This document shows, one piece after another, positions 47,086 to 60,547 of a stretch of DNA of 64,000 nt. The stretch spans positions 57,064,578 to 57,128,577 of the forward strand of contig NC_064438.1 in NCBI RefSeq assembly GCF_023343835.1. The letters run 5' to 3'. The notes below the pieces were generated by a model. It saw only the letters and a program-made list of their open reading frames with translations. It had not been told where the DNA came from and searched no databases. The position numbers were made by a program, and so were the translations under genes. Each line of letters begins with the position of its first letter. Positions within the stretch are counted from its first letter, which is position 1. This DNA comes from Lagopus muta (Eukaryota > Chordata > Aves > Galliformes > Phasianidae).

Positions 47086-48097
47086 GCATAGAGTATGTCA
47101 GCACTGAATGTGTGCTGCAATAACGATTCCAATCTGTTTTGTTAGCATCGCCCTTCTTCTTCTTATAATAAGATCTCATGGATTCAGGAGGGTAAGTAAG
47201 TCTATCACTGATAGATTTCAACAGAATGAAAGCCTATGATAAAAAGCTGAGGGGAGAGTTCACACTGCAGATTCTCACCAGTGCCAGGCACTGCTGGAAC
47301 TGTTATTTATGGCCTTTTTCTGCGATAAGTGAAAGCCAGGATTTTCACTATGGATGTTTCTCAGAAACTGAAAAGAAGAGGAAAGGAAAAAATCCTCTGA
47401 AATGCTTTATGAAGGGTCAAAGAAGAATGTCTAAAAGAAAAGCAACCAGTAAAGAGTGCTTTAAGTGCTCCTGAAAGGTAATAAAGGTTTGTTTTAAAAC
47501 AGCTATCGTTTTGAACTGTGTGTGTGCTGCTCCATGGAAAAATTATCTAGGAGGCTGTGCAGGGGGGTTACAGCCCAAGCAACATAAATTCAGGTCCTGC
47601 AGGAGCAGGCTGATGGGGTGAAAGATGCAAATATCCTCCAGGTATTTGAGCAGGCAGCTGGCCATCCTTGAAAACACTGAAGGGATGAATTCAAACTACT
47701 GCAAGGACAGGAAACAGTCGTTTCCTGGGCATGGGAGAGAAGTAATCACCAAGAGATGGACTCTAAAACCAACTGTGTTCACAAGGGTTGTGCTGTCCCT
47801 GGCATGGTCCTGCACACTGCAGATGGTGTGAATTTGCATTTCCCAATCTGTGCTTGGAAATTAGAACAGATCAGGACTCATTTCACAGCCACCCAGTCCT
47901 GGGAGTGAGGATAATCCACATGGGCTACAATGATTCAGGTATGTGCCTTCCCACTTCAGCTGTGTCAGGCCTGGAAACGCTGCTGGGCACAGGTAGGGTT
48001 GCTGTCAGGCATAGGAGTTGAGTGATCATCCATTGTAAAGATAAAAATGGAAAATTAATTTGCAAAATTGTTAGCTAACTTGCTGTTGAGTTTTCTT

Positions 48098-48213
48098 GGA
48101 AAAGGAAAGGAAGAGAAAGTAAAGGAGAGAAGAGAAGGGGGGAAGGAGGAAAGGGGAGGGAAGGAAAGGGAAAGGAAAGGAAAGGGAAAGGAAAGGGGAA
48201 AGGGGAAAGGAAA
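48098..48213. repeat. Polypurine GGAAAG microsatellite
   Basis: 116 bases of A and G broken only by one T at 48120; 48121-48213 is 93 purines without interruption, made largely of AAAGG and GGGAAA units. Such tracts can form triplex (H-) DNA and are prone to length change. Confidence 0.9.
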
Positions 48214-48251
48214 TCTCAAGACCATCAGAAGAAGCAGTGTAGTTCATTAAC

Positions 48252-48372
48252 TTAGAATCATAGAATCACTAAGGTTGGAAAAGACCTAAAAGATCACCCA
48301 GTCCAACCGTTCACCTATTCCCAATAGCTCCTACTAAACCATGTCCCTCAACACAACATCCAGCAACTTCTG
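48252..48372 (-). mobile_element. CR1 LINE 3' end
   Basis: TTAGAATCATAGAATCACTAAGG, then CCTACTAAACCATGTCCCTC. It begins 39 bases after the polypurine tract. Confidence 0.88.
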
Positions 48373-50419
48373 ATGCTCTTTTCATTGCTCAGACAGAAAC
48401 AGGCAGCAATATGTATTAGTTTCTATGACACTGGATCATGAGAGATGTTTCCATGCACGGTCAAGATACCATCTGAACTAATGAATCATGATGGCATTAA
48501 AAAGAAAATAAGCCCTAGCCCTAAAATAAACAAACAAAAAAATAATCTAGCGATGGTTTATTTGAATAGTCCAGATAAAACAGAAGAAATTCAATTACTA
48601 TCTGAATTATTACCCGTTAGTATCCTGATAGTTGCTGCTTCTATTTCTTAGCCCACCTCAGCCAATATTAAGCTGCATTAAGGTTATTTTTCTCTTCCAC
48701 AGCATCATAGGAGAATGCCCCACTGATAAAAAATGCACAGTGAATTTTTGGAGCTGGAGCTGAAGAAGCCCATTCTGCAGTGCTTTGCTTTGACCTCGCT
48801 TCAGTAAGGATTAGCAGAGATTTTTTGGAATTGTTCTCCCAAGCCACAAATCTTCCCAACTATAGCAAAATTAGCCCCGAAATAGCTTCTGTATTCACAG
48901 ATGAGGTGAGGTCCTCTTTTTCATGTTTGTGTGGAGAGGGGTGTATTTCAATCTATGTTGTTTACATGCAATTATGTGACAAAGTTATATTACTCTATAT
49001 GTGCTTCAGCTGAATTTCAGATGTATGCACTGGGCAAAATATGTTTTGCTCATCTTTCTTTCAAACATTTTAGATGATAGCACTGCCAGCCTTAGCTGGA
49101 GCCACCCAATGTGATACAGCTTGTTAACCACCACGTGGTTTGTGCCCTATAAAGTCCTCTGCAAGAACACCTCCCTGAAAGCCGAGGGATCAAAACTACT
49201 TCATAAGAAAAAAAGTTGGCTGCTCCATCAGGTTCAAACACAGGAATATAATAAAGCAAAGGATAACGTAAAGAAAATGCTGACTTGGCAATAATGTGGC
49301 TGTTAGTGCTTCATCTCCACAATGTGGACCCTTCTGCTTTGGCACAGGGAATTACAGCCTGATTCTGAACTCCATGTCAAGTAATTCTCCTCTCTGTGAT
49401 AGAGCATTTTCAATGTACTGAGCACATTCAGCAAGCGAGGGCTGGAATGAAAAGTGTGTTTGCAAAGAACATTCAGCTGGATCCTCAATATTTAATACTG
49501 AGGTTAAAGTTAGCCTCTGATTTTAAAGTTTCTTAATGATGTGGGTACTTAACCTCTGTATTTTCATTCTGTGAACAGTGTACGGGAAGGGCTGAGGAAA
49601 AGCCTCATATTGCTGCCTTATTATTTTGATAGTCTGTCATCCATTCTTACAGCTGTTACTATGCAGGGCAATCCTTGGGGAAGACATCATGAATGGTGAT
49701 TTCCTTTCCCTCTGCAAGCTGGCTTCTGAACTCACAATAACAAATGCCTACTGGACTCCAGTTGTTATATATTATCACTAAAAGCTCATGAGGGAAAACG
49801 TTTCTAACAGTTCCTTCTATCTGGGCGTACTGCAGCTTCTGGATAGACTGACCATTCCTAGAGCTTGGGGGGTGGGTTTGAAAGCACATTTCAATACCAG
49901 CCCCAACTTTTGCCCGCCAGACTTTCAGACTACCTCTCACGACTGCCTTTTCCTCCACCTCCACAGATCCTTCTTCTCAATTCCCTGCCCACTTTTGCCT
50001 TCACCATCACACCGCCTTCCCACCTGAATGGTAATTTCCCTTTCATATCAGCTCATCCCTGGTCTTTTTTTAGAGCTGCAAAAGAAGAAGGAGTAGAGCA
50101 ACACCAATTAAGCCCACAAATTCTTCAAGGATTATCATTCAGCGTGGAAAAAAGCTTCTAATTAAACATTTGTATGTAATTTCCCTCCTATTGTAAGATT
50201 TCTTCAGAACCTTCCCAGCTTAAAATAAACTATCTGGTGACTAACAGTGAGAGGGAGAAATTCAGCTTTAATTTGCCTTGCTTTGTTTCCAGGATCAACT
50301 CCCTAGAAAATATTGCTGTATTCTTTCAGCATATCAACTTTCACGATAAAATGTGGACATGCAGAGAAAGTCCACACCTCACTTTATCCCCTGTAATTGA
50401 GGAGGGGGTAACATCCTCA
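48373..50419. other. Unique non-coding stretch
   Basis: No repeat or gene recognised. Confidence 0.55.
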
Positions 50420-50540
50420 TCCATGCCTGGATGAGGAGCTACGAGATATGGTTTAGTAGCTTGTGGCACTAATAGGAATGGGAGGGTGGTTGGACTAGAT
50501 GATCTTGCAGGTCATTCCCAACCTTGTGATTCCGTGATCT
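50420..50540 (+). mobile_element. CR1 LINE 3' end
   Basis: GATATGGTTTAGTAGCTTG, then GTTGGACTAGATGATCTTGC and a single tail unit GATTCCGTGATC. Confidence 0.85.
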
Positions 50541-53404
50541 ATTGAATACTGGACCTGCAGTAGCTGAAGTATGGTTTCAAATAATTCCTGAGCCAACATG
50601 AACAAATATGTAACTTGGAATAAGCATTATGTGAAGAAAGACATGAATTGCTTGGGATAAGAAAAAGAATTGGGGCTAAGAAAAAGCATTGGGGCAAAGA
50701 AGCTCAGTGCTAAGTTGTGAGCTGTGAGGGACGTTTTTTGCTCTCAGCTCAAGATAGTTAATGCTCTGCAGTTTTGCTCGAGGGAAACCTAGGATAAATT
50801 TGGACCAGCTCAATATATTATATACCACAAAGGAAAAAGATCAGACATATATAATAGCGTTTTCTTTTTGTGGTCTCCTGTGTCTAATACGTGACTGTTT
50901 GCCAAGTATTCAGAATGGGAGAAAGACTTTTGCTGGGACAGTGACATCTCCAAGGTGTGGGAGATATTCCTGGGAATTCAGCCCACGGGTGACAGAAGCA
51001 CCAACAGACCCCAATATCACAGTGTCTGCAAAGGCCCTGACCCTCAAACACCTTCCAGTTGTTCACATCACCACGTGTTTGCTGTAGGACTAAGTGTACT
51101 TTAGTAGGCAACTTTCAAAAGAAATTGTTAAATTTTCCCCTCATTTCCAACAGACTGGCTGAAAGCCCTGAAGCAAGATGATTAATAGCTCTAGAAAAAA
51201 GCTTGGCTCATTCTAATTCTGGATGTTTCTGCTATACAATCTATTTGCATAGGAAATTCATTCATAGTGCAGTTGGCAGTCCTTCCTCCATGTCTTATCT
51301 CTGCCTTTTCAGCAGGAGCTCTGTGCTGTAACGTGGCTCTTTTTCTGCAGTGCCCAACTGACCCTCTGGATAAGAACAGGGCTGATAGGGAGATATTTCA
51401 GCTGTCGTGATAACATAAGATTGAATCCCTCCTTCTGAAATCACCACCTACCTGATGGAGTTGTTTTCTCCCCATGACCGTACTGTATCTACATTTTCCT
51501 CTGAAGATGAAGTTTCCCTCAGCATTCTCTCCTATTCCACTCCAGTCTTAACAAAGCCCCATTCAAATTGCTATTGTTATCACAGACACAACAGTTTGAT
51601 TCATCATAAAACATTTGCTTTGTCAAGAAACAGCAATCCTTCTGACCACAAGGCTTACAGCCAAGCTAAGCCTGGCATACAAGTCCAGGAGCTGAACTGA
51701 ACTCCCTTCTGTTCTCATACAATCATATAATCACTCCAAAAAATGAAAAGACCTCCAAGATCCCCAATCCCAACCCCAACCCACCATGCCCACTGCCCAC
51801 ATCCCTCATTGCCACATTCCCACAGCTCTGCAACACTTCCAGGGACGGCGACCCCACCACTCCATGGGCAGCTGTGCCACTGCAGCACTGCTCTTCTGGA
51901 GAATTAATGTTTCCTAATATCCCCATCTGAACCTCCCCTCTTTAAATCCATGGTGGTGCTAAGCAGCAATCCTCAGGCTCTGAGACCACCAAGATGAGAG
52001 ATGCTGGCTGCTTCCCCCCTCTTCAGCACCAGACCCATCAGCAGGAGAGAACTGGTGGGCATGGTGGTGGTGCTGGGTGGTATCTGCATAGCCCATGTCA
52101 CACAGGATCCACCTGGGGTGCTGCAATTCATGGCAATTTTAAGCAAATGACCCAGTTTCTATCTGGATTCTTCCTTATCAAGAATCATAAACCTTAATCC
52201 CTGTATATTCCACAAAAAAGAAAAAGGAAGGGGAAGCAACGCTTTTTGTGTCACTCCACTTTTAATAAACTGTAAAATGAACTCTAATTCTGTAATTCAC
52301 TTCCTTTGGAGCTTTAGAAATAAAGCAAAAAGATATCATTCCCATGGACAGTCCTCACGCATATCCATGAAGCACAATTTATTTTCCTTTCCAATTTAAG
52401 AATGCACTGCTGCACAGTCCATCTTCCGAGGGGAGGTACTTCTAGAAGTGATGCTTTCAGAAATCTTTTAAAAATAATCTGTCCTGTAAAAGAAACCAAA
52501 AATAAGTGGGGGAAAGAAAGGCCAATCTCTCAAACACCTCAAAGCGTCAAACATGGTAGCAAATTGCAGATGCCTCGTGCTGTTGTGAGCTCTGGTTCCC
52601 TGTGCAATCTCCGAGCTGTGGATGCTCCAGCTGTACTGAGCTCTGAGCACCAGGTGCACTGCAAATTATTCATCCCCTTGCTCCTCTGAATGTTAAACCC
52701 CTCACAGCGCCTTTGCCATTGTTGAGGCTTATGTCTATACTGTAAGTGAATGTTTTGCTAAGAAGAGCTATTTCTTTTCCCAGAGATTGCCTTGACTGCT
52801 TGTCCCTCTTTTGTCTGTTTGCTTTCAGCTCTTGACCGAGCAAACACATTTACAGGCAGAGATGTCTTTTCTAACAATGAGCATGAAATGAATATCGTTT
52901 CAAATTGCTCCAGTAATCACCAGCATTTGCAGGGGAAACTTCAGCCTGAGACTCATTCGGTCAGTGGACAAGAATAATATCATGCCACAGAAGGGCCCTG
53001 CGAAACACCTCCTGCTCCAGAAGGCAAATATTGAATTCCCAGCATTGTATTTGCAGTAAATGGTGTGTGAGCTGAAACATGTTTGATTTATACATTGAAG
53101 CTTTGAGCTCTGGATGCTTTGGAGTTTCTTTGTACTGCTTCAGCAAACACAGACGTCTCCTGTTCTCTTTTTTTTTTTCTTTTTTCTTTTTGCTAAATAG
53201 ACAGCGAGGCAAAGATCATCCACTGCAAGAGAAACCTTGGCTCCTGCATCCCCTGCTAGAAAGCTTTGTGGTTTTTCTCATTCATCTCCTCCTGTCTGGC
53301 AATGCTGAGGAGCTCTCCTGCAGAGGGAACCAGAACGTCCCAGCTCCAGGTACTGGTAACCCAATCTACACAACGCATGCAAGGAAGCACCAAGTATATT
53401 GCAG
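50541..53404. other. Mostly unique non-coding stretch around the CR1 at 51718
   Basis: A T/C-rich run near 53167-53192. No exon or RNA gene recognised. Confidence 0.5.
51718..51940 (-). mobile_element. CR1 LINE 3' end
   Basis: Tail decayed (ATCATATAATCACTCC); body clear through CCACCATGCCCACTGCCC to TTTCCTAATATCCCCATCTG. Similar in make-up to 43415. Confidence 0.85.
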
Positions 53405-53573
53405 ATGGTGCAAATTATTCAGAGATGCCTCAACCCTGGAGGTGCCTAAAGCCAGGTTGGATGGGGACCTGGACAGCCAGAGCTGGTGGGGGCAACCAGC
53501 CCACAGTGCGGGGTTGGAAACAGATAACCTTCAAGGTCCCCTCCAGCCATAGCCACTCTGTGATTCTGTGACT
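53405..53573 (+). mobile_element. CR1 LINE 3' end
   Basis: AACCCTGGAGGTGCCTAAAGCC, then AGGTCCCCTCCAGCCATAGCC and GATTCTGTGACTT. A 157-codon frame overlapping it is not a gene. Confidence 0.85.
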
Positions 53574-54723
53574 TCAGGCCCTCACCTACCCACCACCCCA
53601 CATATCACCTGTGTAACACCAAGGCTGGATGGGGCCCAGCATGGGACAGCTGTCATGTGTCACATCGTCAGGAAGAGTGCACAGTCCACTTCTTTGGACA
53701 AAATAAGGATGTGTCCTGGATTTTGATGTCAGGACATTTTACATGGTGGATGGCATTGGTTCTGCTGGATGGCATTCCACAGAATCCCTCTTGGCCCCCT
53801 GTAGCACTCGCCACTTGTCCAATCTATTTTTTTAGGAATGGCCAGAGCCATTTGCATCTGCAGTAATAAATTTTTGGCATCCAGAAATGCACTCAGGAGC
53901 CATTTTTCTTGGTTATGGTATAGCTTTTTTATTGAACAATACAGAACTGGTTCCCAGGGAAGGATGAATCCCAGTGTTTCAGAGAGGTTTTGATTTTGAT
54001 TTTATTTTCTCTGAAAGGTCTCCTAAAAAAAGTCTACATGTATTTGTATTGAAAAACTGTGCTAACAGGGCTGAAGGGTCTCCAGTGCTCACAAAGCCCA
54101 GGATCTACCTGGTATCCAGAGAACCTCCACCTGTGTAAGGGAATGGTGCCTGATGTGTGTTGTCCCTAAGATCCTTCAGCTTTTTCTGGACATACTGCTG
54201 TCAAATGATTGCCTCAGACTAGAGTGGGGTTACAGCACCAGGGATACACTCACATGAGACTGGCTCTAAGAGAAGGCTCTAAGTAGTTGTGTGACAGTGT
54301 TACCCATCAGTTCAGCCGTGCATTGCCTCCCTAGATCTGGAAGCAGGCCACCTATCTTTACATGCTGTTGCTAATAAGCCCTGCTTCCTCATCTGAGCTA
54401 TAGATTTACACGTCGCCTGAGCAGTAAATCTGGTTTGCTTAGATTTAATCCTGGTTCAGCCTCATGAAGGCTTTAGGTTATCAGATCCATACCACACTGA
54501 ATGGTGCTGTCGGCTCCCATAGCCTTGAAGTTCTGACTGTTTCCTTTATAGCAAGAAACACCAGAACAAGTCACAGAAAATGCTTCCTTTACCTTATCTG
54601 TGATAGTGAGAAAATCTGACTGAAAATGCTCAGTCTGTATTCTTATACTGAGTAGCATTTATCAACAAGGATGCTATTTCTCATCATCTAGCCCTCCTTA
54701 CATTTATGGTGCTAGCACAGTCT

Positions 54724-54874
54724 GCCCAGAGCTATGGGTGCCCCATCTCTTTGGGTGCCCAAGGCCACGGATGGGGCCATGGGCAGCTTGAGCTGAGGGG
54801 GGCACTATCATGGGGGCTGGAATCAGGTGAGCTTTGAGGACCCTTCCATCCCAACCCATTCCACGACTCTGTGA
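54724..54874 (+). mobile_element. CR1 LINE 3' end
   Basis: GGGCACTATCATGGGGGCTGG, then CCCTTCCATCCCAACCCATTC and CGACTCTGTGAT. Confidence 0.75.
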
Positions 54875-57182
54875 TAAATGCAGCCATTATTAAATAAACA
54901 AGGGCTGACATTCAGGAACGGTCAGCTCACGTTGCTTATGGCTCTTCCATAAGAGAAAGGCATGCTCAAAAACCTCTGCAGTCCTAACTTTCAGGTTTAT
55001 CGGGTTAGCATAATAGCATAATAGAAAAATAACCACTTAACAGACAGCCAAGCAAGGTATCCAAAGTCCATTAAGGGAATTATGAAAATTTAAGGAGACG
55101 CCTGTAGTACTGTGGATTTTGATGTGCAGACTACAAATGCCCAAATTAGCTTCCAAAGTTTTATCATTAGTAAGGATTGAATTATGTAGATTTAAAGGGA
55201 GAAGAGAATTATTGTATTCTTTGGATTCAAGCTGCACTGCTTGATCAAGAGTACATAGGAACCTCCTGCTACCTGCACTGTTCTCTGAACAAAGGAACTG
55301 GGATGATTAATGTGTTTTGAAACAACTCTGTTGTTTGTTGTTGGTCAGGAGCTCTGGCTTATTGTGCAGGCCCTCTCTGCAGCATTTGCTGTTAGTATTG
55401 GCCAGCAAAGCGCTCAAGAGTTCATCAGGATGAACAGAAAAAAAAATCAATGGGAAATTCAGACTTGGGATTAAGAAATCAGGAGAGAGATTTTTTTATG
55501 CTGGTAGAAATATGAATCTTTTCCCTGCTTTCAGTTGGTTTGCATTCAGCAGTGCTCCCTGAGTGCAGAGATGCAGGTAACCATGGTAATTAAAGCTAGA
55601 TGCAGTTTTGAGAAGAACGAAACAAACTTGGGTAGGACTTATTTCCCATCACAACCCATATGGAAAAGATGAATCATCCAGGAGAAGAAAAGAATCCCAG
55701 GAAAAAAAAAAAAGGAAGAAAAAAACCAACAAACAAGGGGAAAGCAATAACACGCAGGAAGAAAACCCAATCCTTCAGCCATAGGGACTCTTACCACTGC
55801 CCTGAATCCAAATCTCTGGCTCTCATAGGCACTCTCAGCTCATCTCAAAGCCAAGAAGAATACAGCAGGTTAGAGCTTCCAGTTGTTCCTGATAAGCTGT
55901 TGAGGAGTGGCTGATTAGAGCACAACAAGCTTTTGATGGAACAGTCAAGGGAAATTTTCCCAATTAGCTCATTAGGACAAATCCCATCAGTCTGCCAGTT
56001 CTGGCATTGTAAACAGAGCCAGAAATGAAGTTCTGTGGCTCTAATTGTTTATATGCAATTACATCTATCTTACATAACTTTGTGGTCTCCTTTTACAAAT
56101 AAAAAATTGCTTAAAAGAGCCAAATGACTGAAAACTTAAACAGCTTTTGATAGCCTGCTGGCTTGATGGGTCCAAACCCTGGGACTGCTTTGGTCCTTTG
56201 GAAACTTCTGCTGCTGGATGGATCCCAGCAAGTCCTCATGATGAGATCAGTCTTTCTTGTGATCCCAGCTCAGACTACCGCTAGGTTTTGTTGTTACAGG
56301 ACCTTTCTCTAGGTGTGGTTGTTTTAAGAGGAACCATGATACACAGCTTACATCTCCATTGGTATCACTCATTATAGCAAAGGTTGCCCAGTCATTTGAT
56401 GCAAAGTTCAAGCAGTCCTGTCATCCCATCTCATGTACAGTGTGCCCAAACACGGTTCTGAACCTTTGCCATCTTACATCATGGTGTCTGCAGATCACAC
56501 ATCTAAAAGCCAACCTATATTTCATTATATGTTGCCCTCCAGCTGAGAAGTTTGTTGCATTTTGTGACCGTTGTCAGAAATGTGTCTCCAACCATGCCCT
56601 TTCCACAGCAGAGCAACCACCCTGATTCTCCTCTCTCATGGTCTGCTGTAATTGGCATTAACAGAGCGTTAACAAGCTGCCACGGGGCATCCAAACACTC
56701 TCCATTAACCAGCATGAGGACTTAAGGCTGCATGTACAAAACAGAATTAAAAGGATTTCAAACAAAATTGGTTCCTAGCGTGGCAGTCTGATTAAGCAAA
56801 TATTCATGTCAGTAGCCACTTTGCCTTGGGGGCAAAGTCAGTGCAGTGCCCTGGAAATGTCAGAAGAATAGAGATGAGCTGCACTTTCCTGCAGACTCTG
56901 CACCAGCTGCAGCTGCTCCTGCAGTAGAACAGTCCCCAGTCCTGGGGGAGGATTGGCTTTCTGCTCCCAGAAGCATTCTCAGCAGCTGAAAATCTGTCCA
57001 GAGATGGCCATGTGGGAACAGGTTCTGTTGTTCCTCGGACAAGCACAGCCCAGATAGGAAGTCTTGAATTCAGCAAATAAATTAATGCATCTCTGTTGAA
57101 GAATATCTAAGGAGGGGCTGTAAGTGAGAAGGGGATGGCCTCTTTAGCAAGATCTGCTGTGATAGAAAAAAGGGGAAATGGT
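54875..57182. other. Unique non-coding stretch
   Basis: An A-rich, lysine-coding patch near 55662-55765 is simple sequence; nothing else recognised. Confidence 0.55.
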
Positions 57183-57383
57183 TTCAAACTGAAGGAGGGG
57201 ACATTTAGACCCAGCGAGGCAGTGGCACAGGATCCCAGGGAGGTGGTGATGCCCCATCCCTGGACATCTAAGGTCAGGGAATGGGCTCTGAGCGCTGATG
57301 GAGCTGTGGGTGTCCCTGTGCATTGCAGTGGAGTGAGACCAGATGGCGTTTAAAGGTCCCATCAAACTCAAATGATTCTATGA
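57183..57383 (+). mobile_element. CR1 LINE 3' end
   Basis: GAGGCAGTGGCACAGGATCCC, then GATGCCCCATCCCTGGACATC and a short tail ATGATTCTATGAAG. Confidence 0.8.
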
Positions 57384-57899
57384 AGTGTTTTCAGGAGGAG
57401 CATTGCTTTTGACAAAGATATCCTCAACACAGAAGCAAGGAGGCCTCCAGTGTGCCCCCTAAATTCTGACTTCATCCCAGGGCCCTTTCTTTTAAATCTT
57501 ATTTCCCTTAACAAGGGTGCCCATCAAGTTCTTCCCTCTGCAATCAATCTTTTATAATTGCCATCTTTGTCACAGGTGCTGTGTGTAACCTCATGTGTCT
57601 TTATGTGCCTGCACAGCTTCTGCACAGTGAGGATAACAACATCCAACTAGCTGGATCTGCAGTGCCTCTTACTCTGTTTGCCTGTGCAGTGTGGATATGT
57701 CCATAAACCCTAACAGTACAGCTCTTTTGTGGGGTCTCTGGACATTGTACAATTGTGCTTTCAACAGTAATGATGATCTTACAACCACTACAGCATCGCT
57801 GCACAGCAGTAGCTAAACTGTTGTGTTTAATACCCTCTGCTGGGAACAACCCTGAGACAATAATCCCAGACATATGGTCTGATTTTTGGGTCCTGCATA

Positions 57900-57977
57900 G
57901 AGCCAGGAGTTGGATTCAGCAATCCTTTATGGGTCCCTTCCAACTCTGGGTGTTGTATGATTCCATAAATGTATGAT
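57900..57977 (+). mobile_element. CR1 3' tail remnant
   Basis: GGAGTTGGATTCAGCAATCC, then GGGTCCCTTCCAACTCTGGG and GTATGATTCCATAAATGTATG. Confidence 0.7.
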
Positions 57978-58931
57978 TCAAATTGTCCTGCTGCTGCACG
58001 CTAACGACAGCCAGGCCAGATGCATGTTTGCACCAAGGGACCTTTCTCTACATGATGTATGTGTGGGCTAGCTCAGCCCCAGTCTCACTACAAAACTGCT
58101 CTCTCAAGATCTCCTTGACACCACCCAAGAAAGAAGTCACAAGGCTCCTCCTGCACAGCACATGAGCACTGTGCAGGGATTTGTGTGCCAAAAGCAATCA
58201 CCAACAAACCCCGGGGTATATTAGCTCTTTGCAGAGCTCTCATGCACAGTTACAGATGCTTTGCTCAGTATTACTGCATGCATGGCCCAGCTGCTGTAGG
58301 TACCGAGCTCCCCGTGTGCACAGCTGTGCCTTCTTGGGCAGCCTCCAGCAGTCCTGCTGGGCGCTGCAGCTCCAAGCAGACTGAGCCTTTCTGAACAAGG
58401 CTTGGCATCCTTTAATTAAATGCCTGACTTTGTTCCCTGGAGATGCTAACTAGGCTTTCAGGTTCCATGTATGATTTGAACTCAGTGGCTGGGCCTGGGA
58501 ACAGAAGGCATGCATGCAGGGACAGCAGTTTGTCACACACATTTCAGCCAGTCCCTGAACATCTTAATTTCTAGCAGAGATGCACAGCATTGCCTAGCAT
58601 GTTTCCCAAATGATCTGACCTTCAGCAACCTTTAAAAACTCCTTACAAAATTGTACTCCTGCATTCCAGTGCATTTATAGCACTCGATCAATTGGGAAAA
58701 GAGCTCTCAGAACACAAAGATGGATTTTTTCTTGGTCATGATTCAGGCACTCAGGCATTGGCTTGCTTTAATTTTTAGCATGTTTTTATGATGTAATTAA
58801 GGTCCGAGAAAATGTCTAGGCTGACTCAAGAGAGCAGAGAGACTGCAAGCTGGAATATCCATCAGGTTATTACAGAAGATATGCCAGAAATTCAAAGACA
58901 AACTTCTCCAAAGTTTTGGATTGAGGTGTGC

Positions 58932-59012
58932 ATAGAATGGTTAGAGGTGGAAGGGACCTTTAAAGGCCATCTAGTCAAACTCCCCTGCAACGAGCAGGGA
59001 CATCTACAGCAT
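58932..59012 (-). mobile_element. CR1 3' end remnant
   Basis: CATAGAATGGTTAGAGGTGG, then CCATCTAGTCAAACTCCCC; it lies 30 bases before, and in the same orientation as, the young copy at 59043. Confidence 0.8.
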
Positions 59013-59042
59013 AGCAAAGGTGACTCTATTCATGAGCATAAG

Positions 59043-59382
59043 ATCATAGAATGATAGAATGGCCTGGGTTGCACAGGAGCACAGTGCTCATCCAGCTCCA
59101 ACCCCCTGCTGTGTGCAGGTCACCAACCAGCAGCCCAGGCTGCCCAGAGCCACATCCAGCCTGGCCTTGAATGCCTGCAGGGATGGGGCATCCACAGCCT
59201 CCTTGGGCAACCTGTGCCAGTGCCTCACCACCCTCTGCCTCCAAAACTTCCTCCTCATATCCAACCCAAACCTCTCCTGTGTCACTTTAAAACCATTCCC
59301 CTTGTCCTATCACCATCCACCCTCACAAACAGCCATTCCCCCTCTTTATTATACACTCCCTTCAAGTATTGGAAGACCACAA
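59043..59382 (-). mobile_element. CR1 LINE 3' end, young-looking, longest CR1 piece
   Basis: Carries the tail (ATCATAGAATGATAGAATGG), the full 3' region and, on the minus strand, part of ORF2 (RFGLDMRRKFWRQRVVRHWH). Near-identity to 416-606 indicates recent common origin. Confidence 0.93.
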
Positions 59383-60469
59383 TTTCAGAAATGGGGGTAA
59401 CATGAGTTTCCAGAAGGCCATCCTGGTCTTAAGATAACATCAGTACTCTCCACATGTCAAAGTTTTAACCTGCACTGGGAACTTACATCTCAAGCTGTGT
59501 GAACACCAGCATTTGCTCTGAGCTGGTTACCATGGCTGGCCAGCCGTGAGGCCTCCAGAAGATATGAGAGCAGGATGTTTCACTTCCAAGCAGTGTTCAA
59601 TCTCTTTCCGTGAGTGCAGAGGGAATTACAAAGTCTGGCTTTCCAAGCCTAAACTTCATAGTTTCAGCAAGACGTGCTTCAGTTGGCTAAAGCTGGATAG
59701 CATGAATACAAGTGTTACAGATCTGTGATGAAATTTAACCCATGTTCTAGAACAGAATAAAACCCAGTGCAAGCAGGCAAAAAACTAAAATATTAATTTT
59801 CTATGCTGCATAGAAGACATTTTGCATTCCTATCAAAATCACTAGCGTATTTCATTATAATAAATGATGAGAAATGTCATACTTATGGTATTATCACATG
59901 CAGATTCTTATATTTACATTTCATGTTGGCCACTTGAGTATAAATTATTACACCATTAGCAGACTAGTTCTGCTAGCTGATCTTTTCTTTGTGTCTGAAT
60001 ATCAATACTAACTAGTGGAGCATTTGAGAAAGCTGTGGTTTGTAAATGTGTGATTTCTCCTGGCACTAGAAAGAAAGCAAAGAAACACAGTAATTTTGTT
60101 GTTTAACTTTTCCTTATTTCTCCTTTCCTTGGGATATCTAACTAAGCTGGCAAACTGTCAGGATGAGTGCAATGCCAATTCACCAAGGGCAAAAGGACAT
60201 ACATATATTTAAGTATGAAAGTACTGATTCTGGCAATATAAATTGTATGCTTAGAGATTGTGAACACTGCAATACTTTCTTAGACTTTGACCTTACTGTC
60301 TGCAAACTTATCAACTTGTAGAGCTGAAGCAGAAGTAGCCACGTCACCAGATTACAGGCTGTTTACACTCATCCTGTGATTTGAATAAATGCTCAGGTCC
60401 CCCAAACCTGATTTCTTACTTTCAAAGAGTAAATAGTACTTTCAGGAACATGGTCAATAGCAAAGTCAG

Positions 60470-60547
60470 CTGGATAGTGGGAGTGGGGCTAGATGGTCAT
60501 TAGTGGTCCATGCCAACTCAAACCATTCTATGGTTCTATGAGTCTCT
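60470..60547 (+). mobile_element. CR1 3' tail remnant
   Basis: GGGGCTAGATGGTCATTAGTGGTCC, then CAAACCATTCTATGGTTCTATG. Confidence 0.75.

Noticed and set aside
48068..48250. Lys/Glu/Gly-rich small protein
   Set aside because: It is the translation of the polypurine microsatellite.
53079..53552. 157-codon + frame
   Set aside because: The second half is CR1 sequence and the middle is a T-rich simple run coding Phe/Ser.
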